This document shows, piece after piece, positions 28,159-36,291 of a stretch of 64,000 nucleotides of DNA. The translations under genes and the position numbers were made by a program. The stretch comes from Xanthomonas arboricola pv. juglandis (GTDB lineage: Bacteria; Pseudomonadota; Gammaproteobacteria; Xanthomonadales; Xanthomonadaceae). The first letter of the stretch is position 1; each line of letters opens with the position of its first letter. The notes beneath the pieces were generated by a model, which was not told the DNA's origin, did not search any database, and saw only the letters and a program-made list of their open reading frames with translations. The DNA is taken from the NCBI RefSeq assembly GCF_001013475.1, contig NZ_JZEF01000001.1, positions 1,117,458-1,181,457 of the forward strand, written 5' to 3'.

Positions 28159-30671
28159 GCGGCCCGGTCCTGCGGCTGCGGTTCCATCGTCGCGAACAGA
28201 TCCGGCATGGACATCTCGCGCTCGGCGGCCTGCAGGTACTTCACCCCGTCCATGAAATAGGCCGTGGACAGCTCGGCGGCGCGCCCCTGGCGGCCCAGCT
28301 TCAGTGCCCGATACGGCACGGTGAACAGGCCGCCGAACGGATCGAACACGAGCTCGCCGGCGTTGCTGAAGCGCTGGATCAGACGGTCGACGATGTCGAA
28401 CTGCAGCGGGCAGATGTGGTTCTCCAGGCCGCGCCGTGTCTGCTCGCCGTTGAGCGTGAGCATGCGGTTGACGTCGTGCCACACGTCCGGGTCATGGCTG
28501 CCAGGCGCCAGCGACATGAAGGTCGACGGCAGCGCGCCGCGAGCCTCCAGCTCCTCACCGATGCGTACGTGGGTCTCGTAGTCGTAGACCTCGCGCAGCG
28601 AGTATTCGGTGAACAGCTTGGCCAGCTTGTCCGGGCCCAGCTGCGCCAGCTCGTCAGCCGTCAGCTGCCGGCGGCCGCTCGATCGCCAGAACGCATGCGC
28701 ATCGACCTGCCAGCGCGCCCGCGTGTAATCCGTCTTCTGCTTGCGCACGGGTTCGTCGGCATAGCCGCGGCTTCGATCGGTCTGCGGCTTGTGCAGCAGC
28801 ACGATGTATTCGGGCGACCCGACGCCCATCTTCGTGCCGTCCTTGCACTGTTCCGACCAGCCCAGGCGATAGGTTTGGTTGTTCTCGCGGACCACGTCGG
28901 TCACGACAGTGATCAGGCCCATGTAGTCGAAGCCGTGCGAGCGGTAGTGGAAGATCGCCTCGGCGTGGAACGGGCTGACGGTCGGCACGCCGGCGCCGGT
29001 CACCGCGCCGAACTGGATCCGGTCTTTCACGTGGATGGCGGCGATGCGGCCAGGCTTGAGGATCCGCAGCAGCTGCGTGCTGAGGTGATCCATCTGCGCC
29101 CAGAAGTGCGCGTTGTCGTCGGTGTGCCCGAAGTCGTTGTAGCTCGGGCTGTATTCGTAGTGGTTGGCGAACGGAATGGAGGTCACGATCAGGTCGACGC
29201 TGTCGTCGGCCATGCCGCGCGTCTCCACCACGCAGTCGTTGTTCGCGACCGTCCAACCCGTACCGCTGGCCTCGATGCGCTCCACGCCGATCGAGCGCTG
29301 AAGTACTTGGGCCATTGCGGCCTTGCTCAAGCCGTATTCCCTGATGATCTCGCTCATTTTCTCTACCATCTCCTCGTGGCGCGTCCACTTCGCCTGCAGG
29401 CTGGCCAGCACCTCGCGCTCGCTCTCGGCGTAGACGATCCACACCTCCACCGGGTGCGTCTGCTGGTACCGCTGGATCCGATGAACGGATTGAATAAAAT
29501 CGTTAAATTTGAACCCAATGCCGGCATAGACCGACAGGTGGCAATGCCGCTGGAAGTTGCAGCCGCTGCCGGCGATGACCGGCTTCGCCGACAGGATCGG
29601 GATGCGGCCTTCGCTGAAGTCGATGACCGACTGCTCGCGCTCGTCGAGCTCCTGGTCGCCGTAGATGCTGACCGCAGCGGGGATTGCGGACTGCAGCGCA
29701 TGCCGCTCCGCCTCGAGGTCGTGCCAGATCAGCCAATGCTCATCCGGCCGTGAGGCGACCACCTGCTGCACGGCTGCCACGCGCGCGCCGAGCGTGTCGC
29801 GCTTCTCCTTCGCCGCATTCTGCAGCCCCATTGCGGCATCGCGGAACAACTTGCCCTGGCCATCCCGCTCAGCGCCGGCCGTGTTGTGGTCCACCGGTAC
29901 CTCAACGTAGTGCACGGTCAGTTCCGGCAGGTCATAGCCCTCGTCGCTGTAGCCCAGGTCCGACGGCTTCTGCAGGAACAGCGCCCAGCTCGCCACCCAT
30001 AACCAAAACTCGCGCTCCTTGTGCGGGTACAGCGTGAGGTTGTTGGCTTGCGTGCTGTCACGCTTGAACCAGCGTGTGAGTGCCTGGCCGGTGTCCATCA
30101 CGCCCAGGAACCCGGCGTAGTGAATCAGCTCTTTGTAGCGGTTCGGGCTCGGCGTGGCGGTGGCGACGAACCGGTACCGGACTTCATCGAACAGGGTCAG
30201 GAACTGCTGGTAGGTTTTCGATCCGAAGCTGCGCAGCACTGACGCTTCGTCCAGGCTCGCGGCGCTGAAGAGGTTGGGATCGAGCTTGCCGTCTCGCACG
30301 CTCTCGTAATTCGTCAGGTGGATCCCGTCGAAGTCCGGATCCACCTCGGCGCTAGTGCGCACAAAGCGAGTCTCCAGGCCGAGCTTACCGGCGTCGCGGC
30401 GGAACTCCTGACGCACGCCGAGCGGCACCACGATGCCAACGGCTCCACCGGCATGCGCGCGCGCCAGCCGCATGATCTCCAACTGCTGCATGCTCTTGCC
30501 GAGGCCGAAGCGCTGGAACAGGGCGCGGCGCCCGCCGGAGCATGCCCACACCACGCTGTCGCGCTGGTGCGGCTTAAGGATCGGATGCACATCGTCGGGG
30601 GACACGTCGAACCCGAGCGACGGAGCGACGCGGACCTTGCGCTCGAGGAAATCGCGATAGGGGTCGGTCAC
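28155..30671 (-). CDS. Helicase-DNA methyltransferase fusion
   Basis: This is an 838-residue two-part protein starting at GTG 30671. Residues 1-440 form a SNF2/superfamily II-like ATPase with GLGKS (56-60), an acidic motif in SLDEAS, a TATPSPN motif and the motif VI-like QSVHRIQRYQQ. Residues 455-838 are a beta-class N4/N6 methyltransferase: the catalytic motif reads S498-I-P-F501 and the SAM-binding motif DPFGG follows at 777-781. The usual catalytic motif is (D/N/S)PP(Y/F), so the first Pro is replaced by Ile here. It may protect phage DNA or act on replicating DNA. It lies in the recombination operon. Confidence 0.85.
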   Translation of the reverse strand: MTDPYRDFLERKVRVAPSLGFDVSPDDVHPILKPHQRDSVVWACSGGRRALFQRFGLGKSMQQLEIMRLARAHAGGAVGIVVPLGVRQEFRRDAGKLGLETRFVRTSAEVDPDFDGIHLTNYESVRDGKLDPNLFSAASLDEASVLRSFGSKTYQQFLTLFDEVRYRFVATATPSPNRYKELIHYAGFLGVMDTGQALTRWFKRDSTQANNLTLYPHKEREFWLWVASWALFLQKPSDLGYSDEGYDLPELTVHYVEVPVDHNTAGAERDGQGKLFRDAAMGLQNAAKEKRDTLGARVAAVQQVVASRPDEHWLIWHDLEAERHALQSAIPAAVSIYGDQELDEREQSVIDFSEGRIPILSAKPVIAGSGCNFQRHCHLSVYAGIGFKFNDFIQSVHRIQRYQQTHPVEVWIVYAESEREVLASLQAKWTRHEEMVEKMSEIIREYGLSKAAMAQVLQRSIGVERIEASGTGWTVANNDCVVETRGMADDSVDLIVTSIPFANHYEYSPSYNDFGHTDDNAHFWAQMDHLSTQLLRILKPGRIAAIHVKDRIQFGAVTGAGVPTVSPFHAEAIFHYRSHGFDYMGLITVVTDVVRENNQTYRLGWSEQCKDGTKMGVGSPEYIVLLHKPQTDRSRGYADEPVRKQKTDYTRARWQVDAHAFWRSSGRRQLTADELAQLGPDKLAKLFTEYSLREVYDYETHVRIGEELEARGALPSTFMSLAPGSHDPDVWHDVNRMLTLNGEQTRRGLENHICPLQFDIVDRLIQRFSNAGELVFDPFGGLFTVPYRALKLGRQGRAAELSTAYFMDGVKYLQAAEREMSMPDLFATMEPQPQDRAA

Positions 30672-31264
30672 GCTGCCACCGCCTTTCGCATGCCGCAGAT
30701 ACCTGCCACATCAACCAGCCACTCAGCTAATGCGCGCGGAGTGTGCTCGCGCTCGGCTTTTCGCAATTGCGGGCGATACATTGGGTGGCCGACACGGATA
30801 CTCGACGAAGGTGAAACAACGTGTGTGGAAAGGCCGAGCTGCAGGGGAAACCCGGGCAGGTCACCCGGGTCACAGCCAACGATGTACAGCTTGGTGGCCT
30901 TGTCGGCGCGATGCCCCCACCACGATTGCCATATGGCCATGGTCCAACCGCCCCATTGATCGCGCTGCATGCCACGGGGGGATGGCAGTCCGACCGTTGG
31001 GAATAGCTGAGAGCCAGCAGGATGTTCCAGAACACCACCACATCGGCGCACTTGGTCGACAGCCCAGATAGCCAGATCCTTCTCTCCGGGTCTTGGCTTT
31101 GCGAAGTGCTTTAGTGATCCCCACGCACGGCACGGCGGATGCGCGATGACCGGCATGCCACCCGTGAACGTGAGCGCATCGCGATCAAGGTCGTAGACAT
31201 CACAGCCTGAGATAGTCTTGTAGACGCTGTCATGCCTTGCGAAAAGGACGGCCACGGTATTCAC
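30668..31264 (-). CDS. Phage protein with HPPCR motif, possible nucleotide or DNA modification
   Basis: This 198-residue protein starts at GTG 31264, which overlaps the upstream stop (GTGA). It begins NTVAVLFARHDSVYKTISG and carries AHPPCRAWGSLKHFA, followed by VRRCGGVLEHPAGSQL and WWGHRADKATKLYIVG. The pattern is common in phage early operons and resembles a trimmed Rossmann-type methyltransferase core with a PC motif, but I see no clear SAM-binding loop. Its position directly before the helicase-methyltransferase gene, with GTGA overlap, suggests they work together. Function not established. Confidence 0.7.
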   Translation of the reverse strand: MNTVAVLFARHDSVYKTISGCDVYDLDRDALTFTGGMPVIAHPPCRAWGSLKHFAKPRPGEKDLAIWAVDQVRRCGGVLEHPAGSQLFPTVGLPSPRGMQRDQWGGWTMAIWQSWWGHRADKATKLYIVGCDPGDLPGFPLQLGLSTHVVSPSSSIRVGHPMYRPQLRKAEREHTPRALAEWLVDVAGICGMRKAVAA

Positions 31265-31416
31265 CGACGAGCCTCCCGCCGCGCTTCGTCGCGCAGCTGC
31301 TGCAGCGCAGGTAGGACGTTGAGGCGGACCAGCTCGTCGCCGGCGGCGGCCTGGCGCGCGCGCTCGACGGCCCATTGCAGCGCGGCGAGCTTGTCGTTGG
31401 GATGCGATTTGATCAT
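31261..31416 (-). CDS. Small helical phage protein
   Basis: This 51-residue protein starts MIKSHPNDKLAALQWAVERA and ends in Arg-rich RDEARREARR. It is predicted almost fully helical. Its stop overlaps the GTG of the next gene, and the in-frame start at 31416 is the first ATG. It is the last visible leftward gene before the opposing moron at 31443. Confidence 0.6.
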   Translation of the reverse strand: MIKSHPNDKLAALQWAVERARQAAAGDELVRLNVLPALQQLRDEARREARR

Positions 31417-31442
31417 GCTCTGGTCTCCATTGGAGATGCTTT

Positions 31443-32051
31443 ATGGCCGCCGAAAAGCGTGACTCCCGCGACTGGACCCTCGGACTCGCGTCGTTTTGGG
31501 ACATGCGGGCAAAGCTCGCCTGGGAAGTTCGTCAGGTCGAATCGTTGGCGGGTCGCCCCGTGCCCATTGGCCCGGAGTACGAAGATGGTGCCGAGCAAGC
31601 GCTGCTTTTCGCGGCAGCGAATGCCTTCGCGACCGCGTGGCACTTGATGGAATGGCTTGCGTTCCACGCCGAGAAAGATGCCCTTTGGAGCCGGTTCGAA
31701 CGCCTTGCGGGAAGGCCGATCAACAACAAGAACGAGTTGAAGAGCTGGGTGCTGGAGGTCCCCGAGATGCGCCACTGCTGTGCCATTTGCGTCGCGACCA
31801 AGCATGTAAGCCTCAGCGACCCAGAGCTGCGGGGACTGAACCTGAGCATTCCGATCTTCTTCGACTTCTTTGTTTCGAACCATGGCGGCCACTTTCGCCA
31901 CTCCGTCCAGCGCACCGCGCACGTGGTCAGCGAAGCTGATGGGTTCCGGGGCACGGTCACTGTCGTTGGCTTGCTCGCAGACATTCAGCGGTGGTGGGAT
32001 TGGTTGGTTGCAGAGGTGCAGCTGCCGGCGTACCCGCGGCTTAGGAACTGA
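31443..32051 (+). CDS. Opposite-strand moron candidate
   Basis: This 202-residue soluble protein lies alone on the plus strand inside a leftward operon, with only 26 and 2 bases to its neighbours. It has no signal peptide. The segments NAFATAWHLMEWLAFHAEK and MRHCCAICVATKHVSLSD recall a loosely defined family with AWHL-x-W and C-x-x-x-x-x-TKH motifs. I cannot assign a function. Codon use is slightly less GC-rich at third positions than in the flanking genes. The isolated orientation suggests its own promoter and expression in the lysogen. Confidence 0.7.
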   Translation: MAAEKRDSRDWTLGLASFWDMRAKLAWEVRQVESLAGRPVPIGPEYEDGAEQALLFAAANAFATAWHLMEWLAFHAEKDALWSRFERLAGRPINNKNELKSWVLEVPEMRHCCAICVATKHVSLSDPELRGLNLSIPIFFDFFVSNHGGHFRHSVQRTAHVVSEADGFRGTVTVVGLLADIQRWWDWLVAEVQLPAYPRLRN

Positions 32052-32053
32052 GC

Positions 32054-32311
32054 TCATGCGGTGACTCCCATGGCGGCCAGGTCGATCTCGTCCACGCGGT
32101 CGCGCAGCTTCCGGCGTGCATTGCGCAGGCGCTGTGCGATGTAGGCGCGGGGTTCGGCGTAGGTGAATTGCAAGGTGGACGTGTGCAGTGCGCCGCGGTG
32201 ATCGCGGCGGAACAGCTGCCATCTCACGACGCTGGTGCTTTCGTCCGACGTGCGGCCCCAGCACAGGCCGCGTTTGCGCTTCGGCGCGCGGCGGGTGAGG
32301 TGCTTGCTCAT
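32054..32311 (-). CDS. Small basic phage protein
   Basis: This 85-residue, strongly basic protein (MSKHLTRRAPKRKRGLCWG, then RLRNARRKLRDRVDEID) has no recognised motif. The high charge suggests nucleic acid contact. It overlaps the next upstream gene by ATGA. Confidence 0.6.
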   Translation of the reverse strand: MSKHLTRRAPKRKRGLCWGRTSDESTSVVRWQLFRRDHRGALHTSTLQFTYAEPRAYIAQRLRNARRKLRDRVDEIDLAAMGVTA

Positions 32312-32508
32312 TTGGGTGCCGCCGATGCCGCTATGCGCGGCTTCCAGTGCGTGGGCGTGTAGTAGACGTACATGCCGCCATCCGGGAACCACCAGAGTTT
32401 TCCGCTCCGCTTCAGCATCTGCTCGTTACGAACGCCGTACTGATCATCGATCTTGGTGTGGACCACTTCGCCGTCGGGCGCACTGTCGATGGTTTGCCAA
32501 GTCCTCAT
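32308..32508 (-). CDS. Small phage protein with W-x-x-IDSAP start
   Basis: This 66-residue protein starts MRTWQTIDSAPDGEVVHTKI, an N-terminal pattern common to small phage proteins (DUF551-like, W-x-P-x-D-x-A-P). The remainder is rich in aromatic residues (LWWFPDGGMYVYYTPTHWKP). Function unknown. It overlaps both neighbours by four bases. Confidence 0.6.
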   Translation of the reverse strand: MRTWQTIDSAPDGEVVHTKIDDQYGVRNEQMLKRSGKLWWFPDGGMYVYYTPTHWKPRIAASAAPK

Positions 32509-32732
32509 GCCGCATTCCTCAGCAGGTGAGTGCGCTGCACCGGGCCGAACCAGGTGCAGCAGATGTTGTTCAACCGGATCTGTTCGGGATCACGGCGGAT
32601 CGGTGCGAGCCTTGTCTGCGCCCGCTTGATGTCGTTCCGGCAGAGCACGCAGACGTTGACGACGCGCCCGTTCTGCGTCGGGAACTCGGATTCATCAAGA
32701 CGCCGAGTGCAGCTGGTGCAGACGCGCGACAT
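32505..32732 (-). CDS. Small zinc-ribbon-like phage protein
   Basis: This 75-residue protein has two CxxC pairs, C5-C8 and C28-C31, spaced as in a zinc ribbon, then a basic helix. It is likely a small DNA- or protein-binding zinc module. Its start overlaps the exonuclease stop (TGATG). Confidence 0.65.
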   Translation of the reverse strand: MSRVCTSCTRRLDESEFPTQNGRVVNVCVLCRNDIKRAQTRLAPIRRDPEQIRLNNICCTWFGPVQRTHLLRNAA

Positions 32733-34519
32733 CAGGCGGCCTGCTGGTAGCTGGCGTTGGCCGCACGTGCGAAGACCTGCTGCATGGCGGTGAACATGGC
32801 CGGCAATTCCGCCTCGTCGTACAGCTTCGAGGCGCGCTCGATGGTCAACGGTAGGAAGCCGAGCTGCGCCAAGCCATCGGCGGTGATCGTGAGCGGTGCG
32901 ATCTTGGCGTTGATGTCGCCGAGCTTGATGCGCACGACCTGGGCCGGTGCCGGCGCAGCCGATGACTTGACCGCTTGAGCGAGGGCAGGGGAGAGGGCAG
33001 CGGGAGCCGCCGCCACTGGTGCCGGTGCCGACGCGACCACCGGGGCGGGCGCAGCTTCTGCGGCGGGCGCCGGCACAGCAGCAGCGACACGTGCTGCCTC
33101 GGCCTGTGCATCGGCGCGACGCTGCGCTTCCTCGCGCTCCTGCTGCTCGTGCGCCAGCTTGGCCGCTTCCTCCTGACGGATCTTCTCGCGCTGCGCTTCC
33201 AGCCGCTGCTCATCGACGCGCTGCTGTTCCGTGATGCGCGCGGTGATCAGGTTGCGCAGATCCTCTGGCGACTTCGTGGCGCACAGCTGCACGCGGTCAT
33301 GGAACAGGCCGGCGAACGTGCCCATTTCCATTTCCAGCACGCGCACGTTCGCGCGCACGCGCTCGGCCTGCTGGCTGGCGGCGATCTTGGCGTTTGCTGC
33401 AGCGGTACCGACGGCATCCTGCATGCTGCTGATCGACTTCTTGCCCTTGATCACCGCGCCGATGTCGGCCTGCAGCGAAGGCGGAACCGCCAGTGCATGC
33501 GCATCAAGACCGGCATTGATGGACGCGTAGTGATCCCGCACCGACTGCACGCCGTTGGCGACGATCTGAGTGCGGCGGTTGTCCTTCTCGACCTTTACCA
33601 GCTTGTCCAGCTCCAGTCGAACGCGGCGCGCTTCGGCGGCGACGTCGTCCATGGTCCGGAACACCGCGTCGATGTCGGCGGTCTGGCCGAGGATCTGCTG
33701 CTTCGTCGCCTCCAGCCGATCCTCGACGCCCTTGCACCACTTCACCGTCTGCTCGGCATTGGCGAAGTCGTCGTCGGTCTGCAGCTCGCGGTTGATACCG
33801 CTCAGCACGGCCATCGCCGATGCCTTGAACTCGGCGAGGTTGGACGCCGTCACCATGCCGGTCACGGCGATGTGCAGCGACGGCAGCGTCTCGGGCGCGC
33901 GGCCGGTGACGGCCGGTTCCGCTTTCTCGACATGTTCGTAGGCGGCGACATCGGCCTCGAACTGCTCCCAGCCGGCGACCAGCTCGGCGCGCAGATCCGG
34001 ATTGCTGGCATACCAGCAGTGGCGCTCCTCGACCAACACATCGCCATTCCACTTCGACGCCATGAACAGCACGCGCTCAGCTCCGGATACCAGAAGCTGC
34101 TGCTCCATCTGCACCTGGTAATGCTTGGGCAGGCCCCAGCCGTTGCCCTCATCGCGCATGCAAGCGCGCAAGTCGTTGTTGAGGCTCTTGTGCTCGAACG
34201 CAGTTTCCTCGAGCAGCGTCAGGCCGTCGAAGCTGGCCGAGTACTTCCCCTCGGTGCCCACGCACGGATACAGATCCTCGCCGATGATTTGCTCGGCGAT
34301 CGGGCGCGCGAGGGCTTCGTAGCGGTGGCCATCGGCGAAGCGCTGGAGTGTGGCGTCGTCGTGTTCCTCACCGATGCCGGTGGCGACTTCGCGCACCAAC
34401 TGCGCGCGTGTCTTGTACGGGCTGCAGCCGAGCATCGCCGGCGCGTCGCTGGCGTTGAGGTGGGTTGCGCGGTGGGCATGCCACTCTGCGGAACCCTGAA
34501 TCAGGTCGACGGTCTTCAT
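32732..34519 (-). CDS. YqaJ-family phage exonuclease
   Basis: Residues 1-200 are a YqaJ/lambda-exonuclease-like nuclease: GSAEWHAHRATHLNASDAPAM, the catalytic D98 and E109-x-K111 (FDGL, EHK), and a Q-rich motif HYQVQMEQQLLVSG. It would resect double-stranded ends 5'-3' to feed the RecT annealase. Unusually long at 595 residues: 200-430 is helical with DUF1351-like segments, then a charged coiled coil and an Ala/Pro-rich linker (480-530), then a small C-terminal domain. The ATG at 34519 follows a GAGAAAG-type site. It directly follows bet, overlapping it by four bases. Confidence 0.88.
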   Translation of the reverse strand: MKTVDLIQGSAEWHAHRATHLNASDAPAMLGCSPYKTRAQLVREVATGIGEEHDDATLQRFADGHRYEALARPIAEQIIGEDLYPCVGTEGKYSASFDGLTLLEETAFEHKSLNNDLRACMRDEGNGWGLPKHYQVQMEQQLLVSGAERVLFMASKWNGDVLVEERHCWYASNPDLRAELVAGWEQFEADVAAYEHVEKAEPAVTGRAPETLPSLHIAVTGMVTASNLAEFKASAMAVLSGINRELQTDDDFANAEQTVKWCKGVEDRLEATKQQILGQTADIDAVFRTMDDVAAEARRVRLELDKLVKVEKDNRRTQIVANGVQSVRDHYASINAGLDAHALAVPPSLQADIGAVIKGKKSISSMQDAVGTAAANAKIAASQQAERVRANVRVLEMEMGTFAGLFHDRVQLCATKSPEDLRNLITARITEQQRVDEQRLEAQREKIRQEEAAKLAHEQQEREEAQRRADAQAEAARVAAAVPAPAAEAAPAPVVASAPAPVAAAPAALSPALAQAVKSSAAPAPAQVVRIKLGDINAKIAPLTITADGLAQLGFLPLTIERASKLYDEAELPAMFTAMQQVFARAANASYQQAA

Positions 34520-35448
34520 GCTTTCTCTCCTTCGCCCGGGGCATCCCAATCGATCGGGCCCGCATCGGCGTCTGCGCCGGTTTCGGAGGTTTCGTCGGCC
34601 ACGTCTTCAGCCTGGTCGAAAGCCTCGATCGCGATCATCTGTTCTTCGGTGAGGGAGCCCTTGGTCTTCACCATGTTGATGATCTGGCTAGCAGTCCTCT
34701 TGCCGGCCTTGATCAGCTCACCCCATGCCGGCAGGTTCTCTGCGAACTTGTCGGCCGGGTAGGCGGCCAGCTCGGTGGCGATCTGTTTGGGCGCCTGCTC
34801 TTGGCGCACCGAGGTCGCTTCGCCTTCCAGGACCCGACCTTCCATTTCTTCGGCAGTGGGCTGCGCGCCGACGGCTTCCGGAAACGCTTTGCGCAGCGCT
34901 AGCGCCTCGGCACACTTTTCGAGCTGTCCGAAAGGGCGCTTCTTCCACATCGCGTTAGGGGCATCGCTATCGCGCTTCTGCGTGGCGTAGCTTTCGAGCC
35001 AGTAAGCCTTGGCCGAGTAGCGCACCGGGCTGCCAGCGACCAGGCGGTACACCGCGACGCTGCACCACTCGGGATAGCGCACGCGAACGCCGCCGAGGGT
35101 TTCTTCGATGGTCGGTCCGAAGGTCGCTTCGTCCTGACCCGCGTATTCGCCAGTGCGGTGCGCCTTCGTGCGATACAGCTCAATGCCGGGCATGATCACG
35201 TCACGCATGCCCGCTGGACTGATCAGGCGGTTGCCTTGCTTCTTCTCCGGTACCCACATCGGGACGATGTGCACGGGCTTTGTCATCGGGTCCAAAGCGC
35301 CGGCGCGGCAGTACGCCAGCACCATGTCGACGGATTCGTCGGTGGCCCCCGGGTACAGGCTGGTCTTCAGCGCGGTGCGAATCGCTTCGGCCTGTTCTGC
35401 GGTAACCATCTGGCCGCCGGTCGGCTTGATCTGTGCAACTGCGTTCAC
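34516..35448 (-). CDS. bet: Phage recombination protein Bet (RecT family)
   Basis: This 310-residue single-strand annealing protein shows the RecT pattern: LAYCRAGALDPMTKPVHIVP, LISPAGMRDVIMPGIELY and the aromatic/basic core WKKRPFGQLEKCAEALALRKAFPE. It starts at GTG 35448, preceded by an AGGAG ribosome site. The C-terminal ~100 residues are acidic and variable, the part that in related proteins contacts host SSB. It anneals the single strands made by the YqaJ exonuclease encoded next. Such pairs drive phage recombination and concatemer formation. Confidence 0.92.
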   Translation of the reverse strand: MNAVAQIKPTGGQMVTAEQAEAIRTALKTSLYPGATDESVDMVLAYCRAGALDPMTKPVHIVPMWVPEKKQGNRLISPAGMRDVIMPGIELYRTKAHRTGEYAGQDEATFGPTIEETLGGVRVRYPEWCSVAVYRLVAGSPVRYSAKAYWLESYATQKRDSDAPNAMWKKRPFGQLEKCAEALALRKAFPEAVGAQPTAEEMEGRVLEGEATSVRQEQAPKQIATELAAYPADKFAENLPAWGELIKAGKRTASQIINMVKTKGSLTEEQMIAIEAFDQAEDVADETSETGADADAGPIDWDAPGEGEKA

Positions 35449-35703
35449 TGCAATCTCCTGCCGGCGCCGCCGGCGTGTTGTCGATGGGTGGAGGGGCCGG
35501 CGGTGTAATCCCGGCTTGCTACCGCATGCTGTGGCTCCGATTACCGCGTGCGCCCGGCTAGGTTCATGCGCACGTCTTTGGCCGGCAGGTCGCCTGTTTC
35601 CCGGTTTTTGACAGAAGGCCGGAACCTTCTTTCCCGTGGGCGGTGTCCCGCTTTGGGCGCTCCCAGTTGCCTAGGCATTCGCGCATCACCACTGCGCATT
35701 CCC

Positions 35704-35777
35704 TCCATAGCGGAGCGGCCTGGTCTTCGATACGCAAGACATGGACGCTCGTTGATCGCAAGCCGCTCCGCTATGGA
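35704..35777. repeat. 16-base perfect inverted repeat
   Basis: TCCATAGCGGAGCGGC at 35704-35719 is the exact reverse complement of the sequence at 35762-35777, enclosing 42 bases. On the transcribed (minus) strand it would form a long stem enclosing an open loop. Confidence 0.85.
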
Positions 35778-35782
35778 TAGAG

Positions 35783-35866
35783 GCCGGTCTTTCCCGGCGG
35801 TCAGCGGCGTTGCATCCGCACCACTCGTTCACCCATGAGCTTTCGCTGGGGCCGGTCTTTCCCGGC
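35783..35866. repeat. Direct pair of GCCGG-tcttt-CCCGGC hairpins
   Basis: The 16-mer GCCGGTCTTTCCCGGC occurs identically at 35783-35798 and 35851-35866. Each copy can fold into a 5-base stem. A looser relative lies near 35600-35633. Confidence 0.7.
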
Positions 35867-36012
35867 TGTATAGGCTTGTGGCCTCCCGCTCCTTCTCGCG
35901 CACATATCGGCGGTGCGTGCGGTTCCCTTCCTGCCTTTAACGTCTGACCTTCGAGAGTCAATGCGCGGTGCGATCGCGTCCGTGGACACCTGCCACGGAT
36001 CAGGGTTTGGGA

Positions 36013-36291
36013 TCAGGCCGCGTCGGAGAGCGGACGGTCTTCGACCTTGCGGTAGGGCCAGCGCACCGGGTCGGCCTTGATCACCTTGTTGAAGTGGCCG
36101 CCCTTCGACTCGGCCGCCTGCAGCGCGGCGTAGTCCTCAGCGGTGACGTTGTCGTAGTGGTAGAGCGAGGTGATCTCGCCCTTCCAGTTCTTGAAGCGCA
36201 CGGCTAGTGTCTGGCTGGCAGAGTCGTGGCCGATCGCCGCGATCTGGCGGCTTTCCACGTCGATCAGCGGAATGCGGACGGGCGCGTTCAT
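36013..36291 (-). CDS. KTSC-domain protein
   Basis: This 92-residue protein matches the KTSC pattern: IGHDSASQTLAVRFKNWKG, YHYDNVTAEDYAALQAAES, then GGHFNKVIK. These domains occur with RNA-processing and tRNA-synthetase proteins and alone in phages, and are thought to bind nucleic acid. It overlaps the upstream gene by four bases and is the first gene after the structured gap. Confidence 0.82.
   Translation of the reverse strand: MNAPVRIPLIDVESRQIAAIGHDSASQTLAVRFKNWKGEITSLYHYDNVTAEDYAALQAAESKGGHFNKVIKADPVRWPYRKVEDRPLSDAA

Larger units (their letters stand above)
35449..36012. other. Gene-free stretch inside the early operon with strong inverted repeats
   Basis: No frame over these 564 bases looks coding on either strand. 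The stretch interrupts an operon whose other genes mostly overlap. It holds a 16-base inverted repeat and two identical small hairpins, listed separately. A structured leader, a noncoding RNA or a regulatory element is more likely than a degenerate gene. Confidence 0.6.

Noticed and set aside
32975..34762. 595-codon plus-strand open frame across the YqaJ exonuclease gene
   Set aside because: It is antisense to the exonuclease, whose active-site residues are intact, and shows shadow composition.
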